DNA of 64,000 nucleotides from NCBI GenBank assembly GCA_029261655.1, contig JAJDAY010000019.1, positions 21,819 to 85,818 on the forward strand, read 5' to 3'. The notes under the pieces were generated by a model. That model saw nothing but the letters and a program-made list of their open reading frames with translations, had not been told where the DNA came from and ran no database searches. The position numbers were made by a program, and so were the translations under genes. Shown piece after piece: positions 1 to 8,037 of this stretch; position 1 is the first letter of the stretch; every line of letters starts with the position of its first letter. The DNA is from Nitrospinaceae bacterium (GTDB lineage Bacteria > Nitrospinota > Nitrospinia > Nitrospinales > VA-1).

Positions 1-246
1 CAGGAACCGGGGGTCATCCGGCAGGCGTTGAAGGAATACGGGATGGACTCGGCCTCATTGCTGGACCGGGATTTTGATATGGCGTTGGCCCAATTGGACA
101 TCCAGGTGGCTCCCGAAGGCGTGGACCGGTTGGAACTGGCTAAATCGATCTATGAAGATTATCTTGAAGCCCCGTACCAGAAAAGAGATTGGAAGAAAAT
201 TCTGGAAGAGGATCTAAAGGAAAACCGCAAGATTTTTGGCGGCTGA
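1..246 (+). CDS. C-terminal part of an unknown protein (cut by window start)
   Basis: The reading frame is open from base 1 to a TGA at 244-246, so the gene begins outside the window and about 81 C-terminal residues are visible. The fragment is acidic and helical looking (LELAKSIYEDYLEAPYQKR), with no cysteine cluster, nucleotide-binding loop or membrane segment. I do not recognise the family. A TTG at 28 could serve as an internal start, but the in-frame coding before it (PGVIRQALKEYG) continues naturally, so a truncated larger protein is more likely. It is followed by a convergent gene on the minus strand. Confidence 0.6.
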   Translation, partial: QEPGVIRQALKEYGMDSASLLDRDFDMALAQLDIQVAPEGVDRLELAKSIYEDYLEAPYQKRDWKKILEEDLKENRKIFGG

Positions 247-289
247 TGAAGGAGGAGCGACCTGCCACCTCTTAAAGCAACGGCTCATT

Positions 290-1846
290 CTATTTTCCCC
301 GCTCAAATGTTAGCCCCTCGCGCACGATCCTGTCCTGAATGTTTAACGCCTTCCCGTTTCGACACTTCAAACCGTTCATCAAAATCGAAAAGGCAAACCG
401 TTCCCCGTCTCTGGATTGAAAATAACCCGACAGAGCGCTGACAGAATTTAGAGTTCCCGTTTTCACCCTGGCTTTTTCAGAATCCTCCACCGCGTTCATT
501 CTTCTGCGGACATTGCCGTCCAACCCCATCACGCCGAGAGCCGATATAAATTCAGGATAAATGCTCAGGTCATCGTGCACATGTTCCAACACGCTCACGA
601 TTTGATTGGCCGTCAGACGGTTTTGCCTGGAAAGACCGGAGCCATCGACGATGCGGTACTGATCCTGAGTAAACCCCAGGGACCGCATGTACTTGGAAAT
701 TATTCTCAAGCCTTTTTCAGTGGTCCCAGGGGCGCCAAATTCTTCCGCGCCCAGTGTTTTTATAATCTGCTCTGCGACCAGATTGTTACTGAATTTGTTC
801 AAACCCCTCAGCGCAAGAGCCAGCGGTTCGGATTCATGGTTGACGAGAAGCGTCGCCTTTTCAGGAACCGTTCCCCTCTGCAAGGTGTCGCCAACCAACT
901 CGATGCCCGCCCGGGCGAGATAGTTCTTGAATACGCTGAGGGTATAACGGGTGGGGTCGGTGATATTCACATAATAGTGCGCGCGCCGACTGCTCTTTGA
1001 GATTCCTCCCGTTATGGAAATTTCATCGTAATCTCCCCGGTCCAATCGATTCAAAATCAAGCGTCCCTTTTTTTTAAACGGCAACGTATGGCTTTGGTTC
1101 TTCACTCGAACGTATTGAGTGTCCGGTTCCACAACAACCCGGGGTTTGTCTCCGGCGCGATTTCCCGGCGTCACATAAACCGTGACCGTGTTGAAGTTGA
1201 AGGAGAGCGCTCCCAGAGGAGCGTTGTAAGCCTCGGCACCATTGGCCTGCCCCCATGATTTGACCCGAAGCAGGGAGTCAAAAAAAGTACTGTCCGCGAT
1301 GATGTTTCCGACCACCTTGTGGACGGGAATGTTCTTCAACTCATTGACCAGAAGCCACATCTGCTCCGAGACCAGTTTCGGGTCCCCGTAACCTTTAATG
1401 TATAAATCCCCGTAAAGAGTGTCGCCCTTGATTTCTCCCGTGGTGAACAAACGGGTGGAATGTCGGTAGTCCGGCCCCAGATACTTGAGGGCGGCGGCTG
1501 TGGTGACCAGTTTTTGATTGGACGCGGGGACAAACAAATGATCTTTCCGGGTTTGGTAAAGAATTTCGCGCTTGTCCAGGGAATAAATTTCGATCCCGTA
1601 ACTCTTGCTTTTCAAGCAGGGGTGGGCGAGTATCTGATCGACCGACTTATGAAACTTTTGGACGTTTTCACTCGAAGGCCCTGCTTGCGCTTGGGAAACG
1701 GGGACGAAAAGAATCGCGAGGGCCATAAAAATAGACGGGTATATTATTTTGATTTTAAAACCTCTTTCCAAGTTATTTTGATAGTCGCAATTTAATTTTT
1801 GCTCACTCATAATAATCAGCAGTATAAATGAGATTGTCTTGTACAT
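290..1846 (-). CDS. dacB: D-alanyl-D-alanine carboxypeptidase/endopeptidase, PBP4 (S13) family
   Basis: This is a periplasmic penicillin-binding protein of family S13 that trims D-Ala-D-Ala stem peptides or cuts peptide cross-links of murein. All three active-site motifs are visible: SNQK (S109-K112, nucleophile and base), SNN near residue 353 and KTG near 462. The large insertion between the first two motifs is typical of PBP4. A signal peptide ends at about residue 55 (core MALAILFVPVSQAQA), but it sits behind a long N-terminal stretch. The true start may therefore be an internal ATG (1810) or TTG (1771); none of the candidates has a convincing ribosome site. It is a single gene, divergent from the membrane protein at 1932. 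Confidence 0.92.
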   Translation of the reverse strand: MYKTISFILLIIMSEQKLNCDYQNNLERGFKIKIIYPSIFMALAILFVPVSQAQAGPSSENVQKFHKSVDQILAHPCLKSKSYGIEIYSLDKREILYQTRKDHLFVPASNQKLVTTAAALKYLGPDYRHSTRLFTTGEIKGDTLYGDLYIKGYGDPKLVSEQMWLLVNELKNIPVHKVVGNIIADSTFFDSLLRVKSWGQANGAEAYNAPLGALSFNFNTVTVYVTPGNRAGDKPRVVVEPDTQYVRVKNQSHTLPFKKKGRLILNRLDRGDYDEISITGGISKSSRRAHYYVNITDPTRYTLSVFKNYLARAGIELVGDTLQRGTVPEKATLLVNHESEPLALALRGLNKFSNNLVAEQIIKTLGAEEFGAPGTTEKGLRIISKYMRSLGFTQDQYRIVDGSGLSRQNRLTANQIVSVLEHVHDDLSIYPEFISALGVMGLDGNVRRRMNAVEDSEKARVKTGTLNSVSALSGYFQSRDGERFAFSILMNGLKCRNGKALNIQDRIVREGLTFERGK

Positions 1847-1897
1847 AAACCGTTTTCATCATGTCGGTGAGCCAGAGCAAAATCGTCTCCGAAATAA

Positions 1898-1906
1898 TGG
1901 TACAAT
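1898..1906 (+). promoter_or_regulatory. extended -10 promoter element
   Basis: TGG-TACAAT is a TGN-extended -10 box 26 bases before the ATG at 1932. No -35 hexamer is recognisable at the right distance, as is usual for extended -10 promoters. A GAGG ribosome site follows at about 1920. Confidence 0.4.
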
Positions 1907-1931
1907 ATTTATTTTTTTATGAGGATTCGCG

Positions 1932-2462
1932 ATGATTAAATTCACACATGTTAAATATGGAATTCTCCTTGCCATGGTGGCCATTTTATTTGGGGGGTCG
2001 ATGGGTCTTTCGTTCGGTTGTTGCGAGGACGATGTAAAAGGGTTTCTGAAAGCACAAGCGGATTCTGTTTCTCAGGAAAAATATGGCGGGGTGCAGGAAA
2101 AAATGGACAAAGTCACAAATAAAGCCTGGGTCTATATGAAACGCGCGCATCTGCACTCACAAACCATGGGCGTGATCGCCATTGCCTTTTCCCTGCTGGT
2201 CGCCTGGCTTAACTTTAATCCCAAAATCCAATTGGGCGTTTCCCTGCTCAGCGGATTCGGTAGTTTGGGATATGGAGTTTTCTGGTTGTTGGCGGCTGTG
2301 CTAGCTCCCTCAATGGGCGGCACGCACCCGGCAAAGGAAGCGGTGGGTCTGGTCGCGCAGATTTCAGGAGCTTCCTTTTTCGTGGCGGGGGTGGCTGTGT
2401 TCGCGGTTCTCGCGTACAAAATGTTTGTCAGTCGGCAAATAGATTCACCTGAGAAACCTTGA
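1932..2462 (+). CDS. small multi-pass membrane protein, unknown function
   Basis: This 176-residue protein is preceded by GAGG seven bases before the ATG. Hydrophobic segments lie near residues 8-28, 76-92, 100-125 and 140-163, so three or four membrane helices are expected. The loop after the first contains a CCEDD cluster and a Gln/Lys-rich soluble stretch (about 30-75). Helices 2-4 are rich in Gly/Ala/Ser. I recognise no family. It ends 35 bases before the likely start of the PfkB kinase, so the two may be cotranscribed. Confidence 0.7.
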   Translation: MIKFTHVKYGILLAMVAILFGGSMGLSFGCCEDDVKGFLKAQADSVSQEKYGGVQEKMDKVTNKAWVYMKRAHLHSQTMGVIAIAFSLLVAWLNFNPKIQLGVSLLSGFGSLGYGVFWLLAAVLAPSMGGTHPAKEAVGLVAQISGASFFVAGVAVFAVLAYKMFVSRQIDSPEKP

Positions 2463-2497
2463 CGCAAAAATTTATTTTTTCCGGGAAAGCGCAAACT

Positions 2498-3508
2498 ATG
2501 AATTATGATTTGGTAGGAATTGGCAATGCGTTGGTGGACATAGAAGTCCGGGTCCAAGATGCGTTCATTCAGGAGCATTCCCTGACCAAAGGCGGCATGA
2601 AATTATCCACCTCGGAGGAGCAAACGCTGATGCTGGACTCTCTTAAGGACCAATCGACCAAGGTTTCATCGGGTGGGTCCGCCGCGAATACGGTTCACGG
2701 GATCAGCGTTCTGGGAAGTCAGGGGTATTATCTGGGCCGGGTGGCAAACGATAACTATGGCCAGCATTACTCGGAGGACATGAAAATCTGCCGGGTCGGA
2801 TTTCCCGGTCCCGATGGGGAAACGAACGGAACCGGGACCTGCGTCGTCCTCGTGACACCCGATTCGGAACGCACCATGCTCACGCATTTGGGCATTTCAT
2901 CTTCCCTGCATCCTGACAATGTCGATGAAACCATCGTCCAGAACGCCAAAATGGCCTACATTGAAGGCTATTTGTGGACGGGTGAGGAAACCCGCAAAGC
3001 CGCCTTAAAAATGGCCGAGATCGCGAAAGCCCACGGCGTCCCGGTCGCGTTCACTCTTAGCGACGCGTTTGTGGTCAACACCTTCAAAGAAAGTCTGCAG
3101 GACTTCATTCGCTGGAATGTGGACATTCTTTTCTGCAACGACGTGGAAGCCCTGGCAATGGCCGACAGCTCCAACATCGAGTCCGCCTTCAAAACACTGG
3201 GAGGCATGGCCGAAACCGTATTCATGACGCTTGGGTCAAAAGGTTCATGGGTCTGGAATCAGGATGCGGGAACCAAAGAAACCGTCGGGGTTTTTCCCAT
3301 CACTCCGGTGGACACGACCGGCGCGGGAGATTTATATGCCGCCGGAGCGCTCCACGGAATTCTCAAAGGCCACAGCTTGAAAGAGTCCGCTATTCTGGGG
3401 TCCTATTGCGCCGCACAAGTGGTGTCTCATATGGGGCCGCGCATGCCGGTCAACGCCCATACGGACGTTCGGAAAATCCTGACAGAATACGCCCATATCG
3501 CTGGATAA
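2498..3508 (+). CDS. PfkB-family carbohydrate/nucleoside kinase (adenosine kinase-like)
   Basis: This cytoplasmic ribokinase-fold kinase transfers phosphate from ATP to a sugar or nucleoside hydroxyl. Family marks are the N-terminal GIGNALVDIE, the GGSAANT substrate-lid segment and the C-terminal signature DTTGAGD (272-278) with catalytic Asp278. Its layout resembles the adenosine kinase/sugar kinase branch that many proteobacteria carry singly, but the substrate cannot be read from sequence. The ATG at 2498 (MNYDLVGIGN) is chosen because the PfkB fold begins there. An in-frame TTG at 2459 would add 13 unrelated residues and overlap the previous gene. Confidence 0.88.
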   Translation: MNYDLVGIGNALVDIEVRVQDAFIQEHSLTKGGMKLSTSEEQTLMLDSLKDQSTKVSSGGSAANTVHGISVLGSQGYYLGRVANDNYGQHYSEDMKICRVGFPGPDGETNGTGTCVVLVTPDSERTMLTHLGISSSLHPDNVDETIVQNAKMAYIEGYLWTGEETRKAALKMAEIAKAHGVPVAFTLSDAFVVNTFKESLQDFIRWNVDILFCNDVEALAMADSSNIESAFKTLGGMAETVFMTLGSKGSWVWNQDAGTKETVGVFPITPVDTTGAGDLYAAGALHGILKGHSLKESAILGSYCAAQVVSHMGPRMPVNAHTDVRKILTEYAHIAG

Positions 3509-3551
3509 TAAAACACCCGTCCCCGGTTTCTCTGGCTTAAGTAAAAATAAT

Positions 3552-4601
3552 TCAGGGAGCGACCTCGGTCCGGTGAAAGCCTGTCCAGACATCGCAATGG
3601 CCTGAGGTGAAAGCCTCGAACCCCATCAGCCGGGGCTTCCATTCTTTTCTTAACAATCGGTGACATTCTTTTGCCACCGCCTGATAATACTCTCCAAATA
3701 AACGCTCAGGGTCTTGGGTCCGGGATCTCGCTTGCACATCCTGAAAGGAAATTTTTTTGAGCGCGGCTTTATTCGCCCGTTTGGACGCCAGGTAATATTT
3801 CAGGACTTCCAGCATTTCCTTCTTGAGTCCGGGCCGATGCAAATGCCCCGCAACATACACGTCAAAATCCAGATTCAGGGCCTGTTCGATTCCCTTGATC
3901 TGGCTGTAGATGTCGGTGGTGACAAAGTTTAAAAAAGGCACCGATCTCGGTGTGGCGACATCGACCACCATCAACACTTTTTTTTCGGGAAGGTGGATCA
4001 TGATATTGCCTTTTCCGTGCCCTTCTCCGGGATAAATCAAGTCGATCTGGATGCCGCCCAGATTCAGACTGTAATTTTTACCAAAACTGATTTGCGGGAT
4101 GGGACGATGAGGGTCTTTATATCTCTCCAGACGTTCACGGGTCTCTATATGGGCGATGATCTGTACATCTTTGGCAAACAGGTGGGCGTCACCTATATGA
4201 TCCAGATGGGCGTGTGAGTAGATCATATACTTTGGAGATTTTTCGGTGACTTCCCGAATGGCTTTTTTCAGCAGAGGGCCTTTGCCGTGGATAGGATCGA
4301 TCACCACCACCCCCTTGGGCGTCGTGATGAACATGGTGTTGTAGGCCCCAGTCGTGAAAAAATAAACATCGGGAGCCAGAGCCTGCAATAGATACCCTTT
4401 CGCCCCAAGGTCCGGTATGGGCTCGTAATAGCCATCGGGAATAAAAACGCTCTTTTTGAAAACTTCCTTTGGCTTCCCGCCGGTTTCAGGTTTCCCCCCG
4501 GACATATTATTAGTTTTAGGCAATGGCGAACAGCCGGCAAATACAGCGGTTGTCAGGAACAGGGCGAGAAACAATTCTAGACGGAAGCAGGGCTTTTTCA
4601 C
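3552..4601 (-). CDS. metallo-beta-lactamase-fold hydrolase, lipoprotein
   Basis: This 349-residue protein has a type II signal peptide with lipobox VFAGC (Cys24), so it is probably membrane-anchored in the periplasm. The zinc motif HAHLDH (H130, H132, D134, H135) is intact. Further probable metal ligands are His in GEGHGKGN, Asp in VVDVATPR and His in AGHLHRPG. This is the pattern of an MBL-fold hydrolase of the SoxH/quinoprotein-relay-like type rather than an antibiotic beta-lactamase. The substrate is unknown. The gene is convergent with the PfkB kinase, with no visible terminator in the 43-base gap. Confidence 0.85.
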   Translation of the reverse strand: MKKPCFRLELFLALFLTTAVFAGCSPLPKTNNMSGGKPETGGKPKEVFKKSVFIPDGYYEPIPDLGAKGYLLQALAPDVYFFTTGAYNTMFITTPKGVVVIDPIHGKGPLLKKAIREVTEKSPKYMIYSHAHLDHIGDAHLFAKDVQIIAHIETRERLERYKDPHRPIPQISFGKNYSLNLGGIQIDLIYPGEGHGKGNIMIHLPEKKVLMVVDVATPRSVPFLNFVTTDIYSQIKGIEQALNLDFDVYVAGHLHRPGLKKEMLEVLKYYLASKRANKAALKKISFQDVQARSRTQDPERLFGEYYQAVAKECHRLLRKEWKPRLMGFEAFTSGHCDVWTGFHRTEVAP

Positions 4602-4718
4602 GGTTGAAAAACAGAAGTTTTGGCGGATGAGTTTCAGGCTTGAGTTTTTATCATCGACAGGTGAAAATTACGAACGGGTTTCTTATCGGATGTTTGGAGG
4701 AGGAGCACCCGTCCACTT

Positions 4719-4749
4719 AAAAAAAACTGAGGAGGACAGTCTGCCCTCC
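4719..4749 (-). terminator. rho-independent terminator of the tetrahaem cytochrome gene
   Basis: Read on the minus strand, an 8-bp stem (GGAGGGCA with TGTCCTCC, one G-U pair) with loop GAC is followed within four bases by eight T residues. It lies 25 bases beyond the stop codon at 4774. Confidence 0.8.
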
Positions 4750-4773
4750 GTTTTGTTGGTCTTTACAGGAAGG

Positions 4774-6381
4774 TTATTTATAGTCGGATTTCGCTGGAAG
4801 CATCGAACCCACCTTTCCGGTCAAATCCTTACCGGCTAAAGCATTTACCAGTTTGAGAGCGTTTGATCTGCTGGGAGTTTCCATCAACTGTTGGGCTTCA
4901 GGAATATCTGTCAACAGAGAAAGAACCGCTTCCGCATTTTTCGCGCGTTTATTCTGAGCGTCGGTGTATTTGGGTTCACTGGATTTTGACATGGCTTCTC
5001 TTGCGGATACCAGCGCCGCCGCGTGACCGATAACAAACAACTCGGCTTTTTCCGGTTCGGTCATTTCTCGGTTGTTGTTGATATCTTCAGGCGTGTATCG
5101 GTGGCGAACACTTCCCTGCGAGTATTTCACGGCTTCAAAATCAGGATTGATGGGGTGACCGGCTCCCAACATTTTTGCCAATACGTCTCCTGAAAGTTCT
5201 GGATGAGCCAACCCGTGGCAACTCATACAGTTTTCAACCACCTGATATTTCATGGACGGCCAGATCAGCCCTTTCGCGGCTGACTTCGCAATTCTTTCTT
5301 TCTTATGCTCAGGAGTTTCATCCATCCTCTTGATTCCTTCTCCGCCATAGTTGTCGTGGAGGGCCAGCCACTCCGAGGAGGCGCCGTGGCAACTCTCACA
5401 GGAAGTCCCCGATTTGGCAACGGGTTTGGCGTCAGCGTCTTTTTGCTCCAAGGTGAAATGACAAAGATAGCAGGTTTTGTTTCTCTTCATTCGCTTTTCC
5501 CCGGCCACGTTCTTTAAAATCTTTTTTGGCGAAGGTTTGGCGGAATCTTTAGGTTCCCGGTGTGCGGTTCTGAAAGAAGTATAGTGTTTGGTTTCTTTCC
5601 AAATTTTAAATTCCCCTTCATGACATTCTTCGCACGCTTTCGCCCCCTTGAAAAAACCTTGCGATGTGACTTTAACTTCGGGAACGGCCTCCTGCATTTT
5701 CATCGCGGGCTTCGTTTCCTCTACGGGTGCGGTGGGCGCAACCTCCATCATTTTCTTTTCTGGAACAACTTCGGGTACAACCATTTGTTCGGGAGTTTCT
5801 ACCGCTTCCGGTTTCGTCACAGGGGGTATTTCGGGCACAACCTCCTGCATTTTCATCGCGGGCTTCGTTTCCTCTACGGGCATCGCTTTTTCTACCGGTT
5901 CCTCTGCGGGTGCGGTGGGCGCAACCTCCATCATTTTCTTTTCTGGAACAACTTCAGGGGCAACCATTTGTTCGGGTGTTTCAACCGCTTCCGGTTTCGC
6001 CACAGGAGGTATTTCGGGAACAACCTCCTGCATTTTCATTTCAGGCATCGCCTCCGTGGCCGGTTTATCCATGGGAATGACCGGCACAATCTCCTCCTTC
6101 ATTTCCATCATTTCTTTTTCCGGGACTTCGGGGGTCGGCATTGGCTCAGGCGGTTCGACGGCCTTGGGCGTTTCTTCTACAGCTTTCTTCTCATCCTCAT
6201 CATCATTATTCCACCAGAAGAAGGCGTAGGTCCTTTCCAGCAAAGGTATTTCCTGCACCCTTTCCTGAGAAGTAAACGGTTGAGCGAAAACCGGATTTGC
6301 GGCGATTCCCAGGATTCCTGTCAGAAGGAAGGAAAAATAGAAAATGAGTGCTTGGTTTGGCGCTACGCTGTTTCTGCTCAT
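4774..6381 (-). CDS. tetrahaem c-type cytochrome with Pro/Glu/Met-rich repeat linker
   Basis: A signal peptide (to about residue 33, NPVFA) directs this 535-residue protein to the periplasm. Residues 65-240 form a low-complexity linker rich in Pro, Glu, Val, Met and Lys, built from a 44-residue unit present twice plus a shorter partial copy. The haem domain has four CXXCH motifs at about 250, 304, 328 and 385, spaced as in cytochrome c554-type proteins, with extra His residues as possible distal ligands. The C-terminal third is helical and has no haem site. It should carry electrons in the periplasm; the linker may let it reach across that space. It is the last gene of a same-strand set with an outer-membrane barrel and a pentahaem lipoprotein. 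Confidence 0.9.
   Translation of the reverse strand: MSRNSVAPNQALIFYFSFLLTGILGIAANPVFAQPFTSQERVQEIPLLERTYAFFWWNNDDEDEKKAVEETPKAVEPPEPMPTPEVPEKEMMEMKEEIVPVIPMDKPATEAMPEMKMQEVVPEIPPVAKPEAVETPEQMVAPEVVPEKKMMEVAPTAPAEEPVEKAMPVEETKPAMKMQEVVPEIPPVTKPEAVETPEQMVVPEVVPEKKMMEVAPTAPVEETKPAMKMQEAVPEVKVTSQGFFKGAKACEECHEGEFKIWKETKHYTSFRTAHREPKDSAKPSPKKILKNVAGEKRMKRNKTCYLCHFTLEQKDADAKPVAKSGTSCESCHGASSEWLALHDNYGGEGIKRMDETPEHKKERIAKSAAKGLIWPSMKYQVVENCMSCHGLAHPELSGDVLAKMLGAGHPINPDFEAVKYSQGSVRHRYTPEDINNNREMTEPEKAELFVIGHAAALVSAREAMSKSSEPKYTDAQNKRAKNAEAVLSLLTDIPEAQQLMETPSRSNALKLVNALAGKDLTGKVGSMLPAKSDYK
5725..6039. repeat. 132-bp direct repeat inside the tetrahaem cytochrome gene
   Basis: Two nearly identical 132-bp units (5725-5856 and 5908-6039) encode the same 44-residue segment of the linker. 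The intervening block that ends at 5880 also recurs in part at 5691-5727, a 153-bp offset. The copies differ by only a few substitutions, which points to recent duplication or ongoing homogenisation. Confidence 0.9.
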
Positions 6382-6427
6382 TAGAACCTTTTTGGCTGTT
6401 ATGAATTTTCTTTTGGGTTATCTATCA

Positions 6428-6455
6428 ATTGTAACAAAAATTTTACCTGTAACAA
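6428..6455 (-). promoter_or_regulatory. putative sigma70 promoter of the tetrahaem cytochrome gene
   Basis: On the minus strand, TTGTTA (6455-6450) and TACAAT (6433-6428) are separated by 16 bases, placing the start of transcription about 40 bases before the ATG at 6381. Both hexamers overlap the TGTAACA boxes described separately. Confidence 0.5.
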
Positions 6456-6472
6456 GTAAAATTAGTGTAACA
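6430..6472. promoter_or_regulatory. three TGTAACA boxes with an 18-bp period (putative operator)
   Basis: The heptamer TGTAACA occurs at 6430, 6448 and 6466, exactly 18 bp apart, with AT-rich spacers that differ in sequence. The array covers the -35 to -10 region of the cytochrome promoter. Its position and regularity suggest binding sites for a transcription factor that blocks or recruits polymerase. Confidence 0.6.
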
Positions 6473-6528
6473 GTTATAAACATTTCAAGTGATTGGCAAC
6501 TGCGGGATTAGGCTCCAGATCCTGTCTA

Positions 6529-7968
6529 TTAAAACTGGTATTGTAATTCCACACGGGTTCCGAACCCGTCGTCACGGGATTCCTGGAAGGAACGATGGGC
6601 ATCCACCTGCAATTGGAGCCGCTGGAGCAGGCGCTGACGGAACTCAAAGCCAACCGCTAAAGCATCGAAACTATTATCGGCGCTGATATCCGCCCGTCCC
6701 GCGACTTCCAAGGTCAGACTTCGCCGGTGATTGTCCCAGAACGCCTCATAACCCAGGGCGAAACCGGCCACTTCATCGGCAAAACTGTTGAGCTCGGAAC
6801 CAAAGTTGCCGAGACTGGGGGATGCGAACAGAATGCCGAGGGCGCCTAAAGGACCGCCAACCACAGGCTCGCGACCCGCTTGCGTGAAGTTACCCACGGA
6901 AGCAAAGGTATTAAAATAAACGATGTCATCGGATCTGTGGGGTGTGTATGAAATCTCGGAGGAAAACAAGACACCGTCCGCGACCTTGGCACTGTCTGCA
7001 TTGTCGGCAAGTGAGCCATTGACTCTAAAGGCGGTGTTGAAGTGCCCGATACGCTGGATGGCGGACAAACCGAGATAATATCCATCGCCATTTTTCTCCT
7101 CGTCGGGAATGTACACCGCGTCCAGACTAAACGTACTCACCTGGGTGTCTATGGAGTTGAAAAAACCAATCAACTTGGCGGCATCATTATCTTCAGCATT
7201 ACTGCGCCCAATTTCGTTCCATCCATAGACCAGGGAGGTTCGCAAATTGGAGACAAACGGAAGCCTGACATTGTTGCGTACGAGTCCCACAACGTCGACT
7301 TCATCGTTTAACAGTATGCCTTCCTGATATTGCAGAAGCTGTCGTCCAACGGTGAAACCATAATCCAATGGTTTTACGCCCGCTTTGTCCAGTCCGGGAA
7401 AGAGGCTCCCAAGATCGCCCTCAAAAAACAGGGTCCGAACGTCCAGGTTGAACTCTTCCTTATCGTCTCCGCGATTATCATTGAAGGTGACCCGGGTAAA
7501 TCGGTCCGGCCGGTTTCTGTCCAGGGGCCTGAAGCCGATGAGGATCTTCTCGGTTCCCGTCAGCTGGATATTTCCATAAAGGTCCACACGGGTTCCCCAC
7601 TCGGCGGAGGGATCGGTGACACCATCATCGAAGGTATAAACTGCGGATCGGACCGTCGCGAAAACCCATAATTGCGGTTGCCAAACGGCGCCCCAGGGAG
7701 TTTCGAAACCCTCATAAAGATTGCCTGAACCCAGGAAAAGATCTCCGCCTTCGTAAATCAGGGGGGGGCGATTGCCCGTATCGGACGGAGCTTTGAGCTG
7801 AATATGCTCTTCTGAAAATTGAGTTTTCTCTCTGGTTTCTCCTAAAGGATACAACCATCCGGCAAAGACCGCGGTCGCTGATCCAAAAATCAGAATTGCC
7901 GCAAGAAAACAAACCAAAATGAAGTTGAGCGGGGTCAAACGGGCGTTAGGCGGTCGTGTCATGTACAA
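6529..7968 (-). CDS. outer-membrane beta-barrel porin (alginate-export/porin type)
   Basis: This 479-residue protein has a signal peptide (about 15-36, ending VFAG). The rest alternates polar and hydrophobic residues with many Asp/Asn-rich turns, and the chain ends in Phe (LQYQF), the classic BAM recognition signal. Segments such as GTRVDLYGNIQLTGTEKILIG resemble alginate-export-type porins; 16-18 strands would fit the length. TTG at 7968 is taken as the start because GGAGG lies seven bases upstream. The ATG at 7962 would leave a 13-base gap. It is flanked on the same strand by two multihaem cytochromes, which suggests a role in envelope electron transfer or uptake of a charged solute. Confidence 0.82.
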   Translation of the reverse strand: MYMTRPPNARLTPLNFILVCFLAAILIFGSATAVFAGWLYPLGETREKTQFSEEHIQLKAPSDTGNRPPLIYEGGDLFLGSGNLYEGFETPWGAVWQPQLWVFATVRSAVYTFDDGVTDPSAEWGTRVDLYGNIQLTGTEKILIGFRPLDRNRPDRFTRVTFNDNRGDDKEEFNLDVRTLFFEGDLGSLFPGLDKAGVKPLDYGFTVGRQLLQYQEGILLNDEVDVVGLVRNNVRLPFVSNLRTSLVYGWNEIGRSNAEDNDAAKLIGFFNSIDTQVSTFSLDAVYIPDEEKNGDGYYLGLSAIQRIGHFNTAFRVNGSLADNADSAKVADGVLFSSEISYTPHRSDDIVYFNTFASVGNFTQAGREPVVGGPLGALGILFASPSLGNFGSELNSFADEVAGFALGYEAFWDNHRRSLTLEVAGRADISADNSFDALAVGFEFRQRLLQRLQLQVDAHRSFQESRDDGFGTRVELQYQF

Positions 7969-8037
7969 AGCCCATCCTCCAAAATATTTAATGAATTATT
8001 AAAAAGACAACTAGTTTTCCTGGGAGCGAAAGAAAGC

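Noticed and set aside
5560..6384. Long plus-strand frame (274 codons) opposite the tetrahaem cytochrome
   Set aside because: It is the complement of the repeat-rich linker and haem region; its Phe/His/Arg/Gly bias arises from the antisense of Glu/Met/Pro codons.
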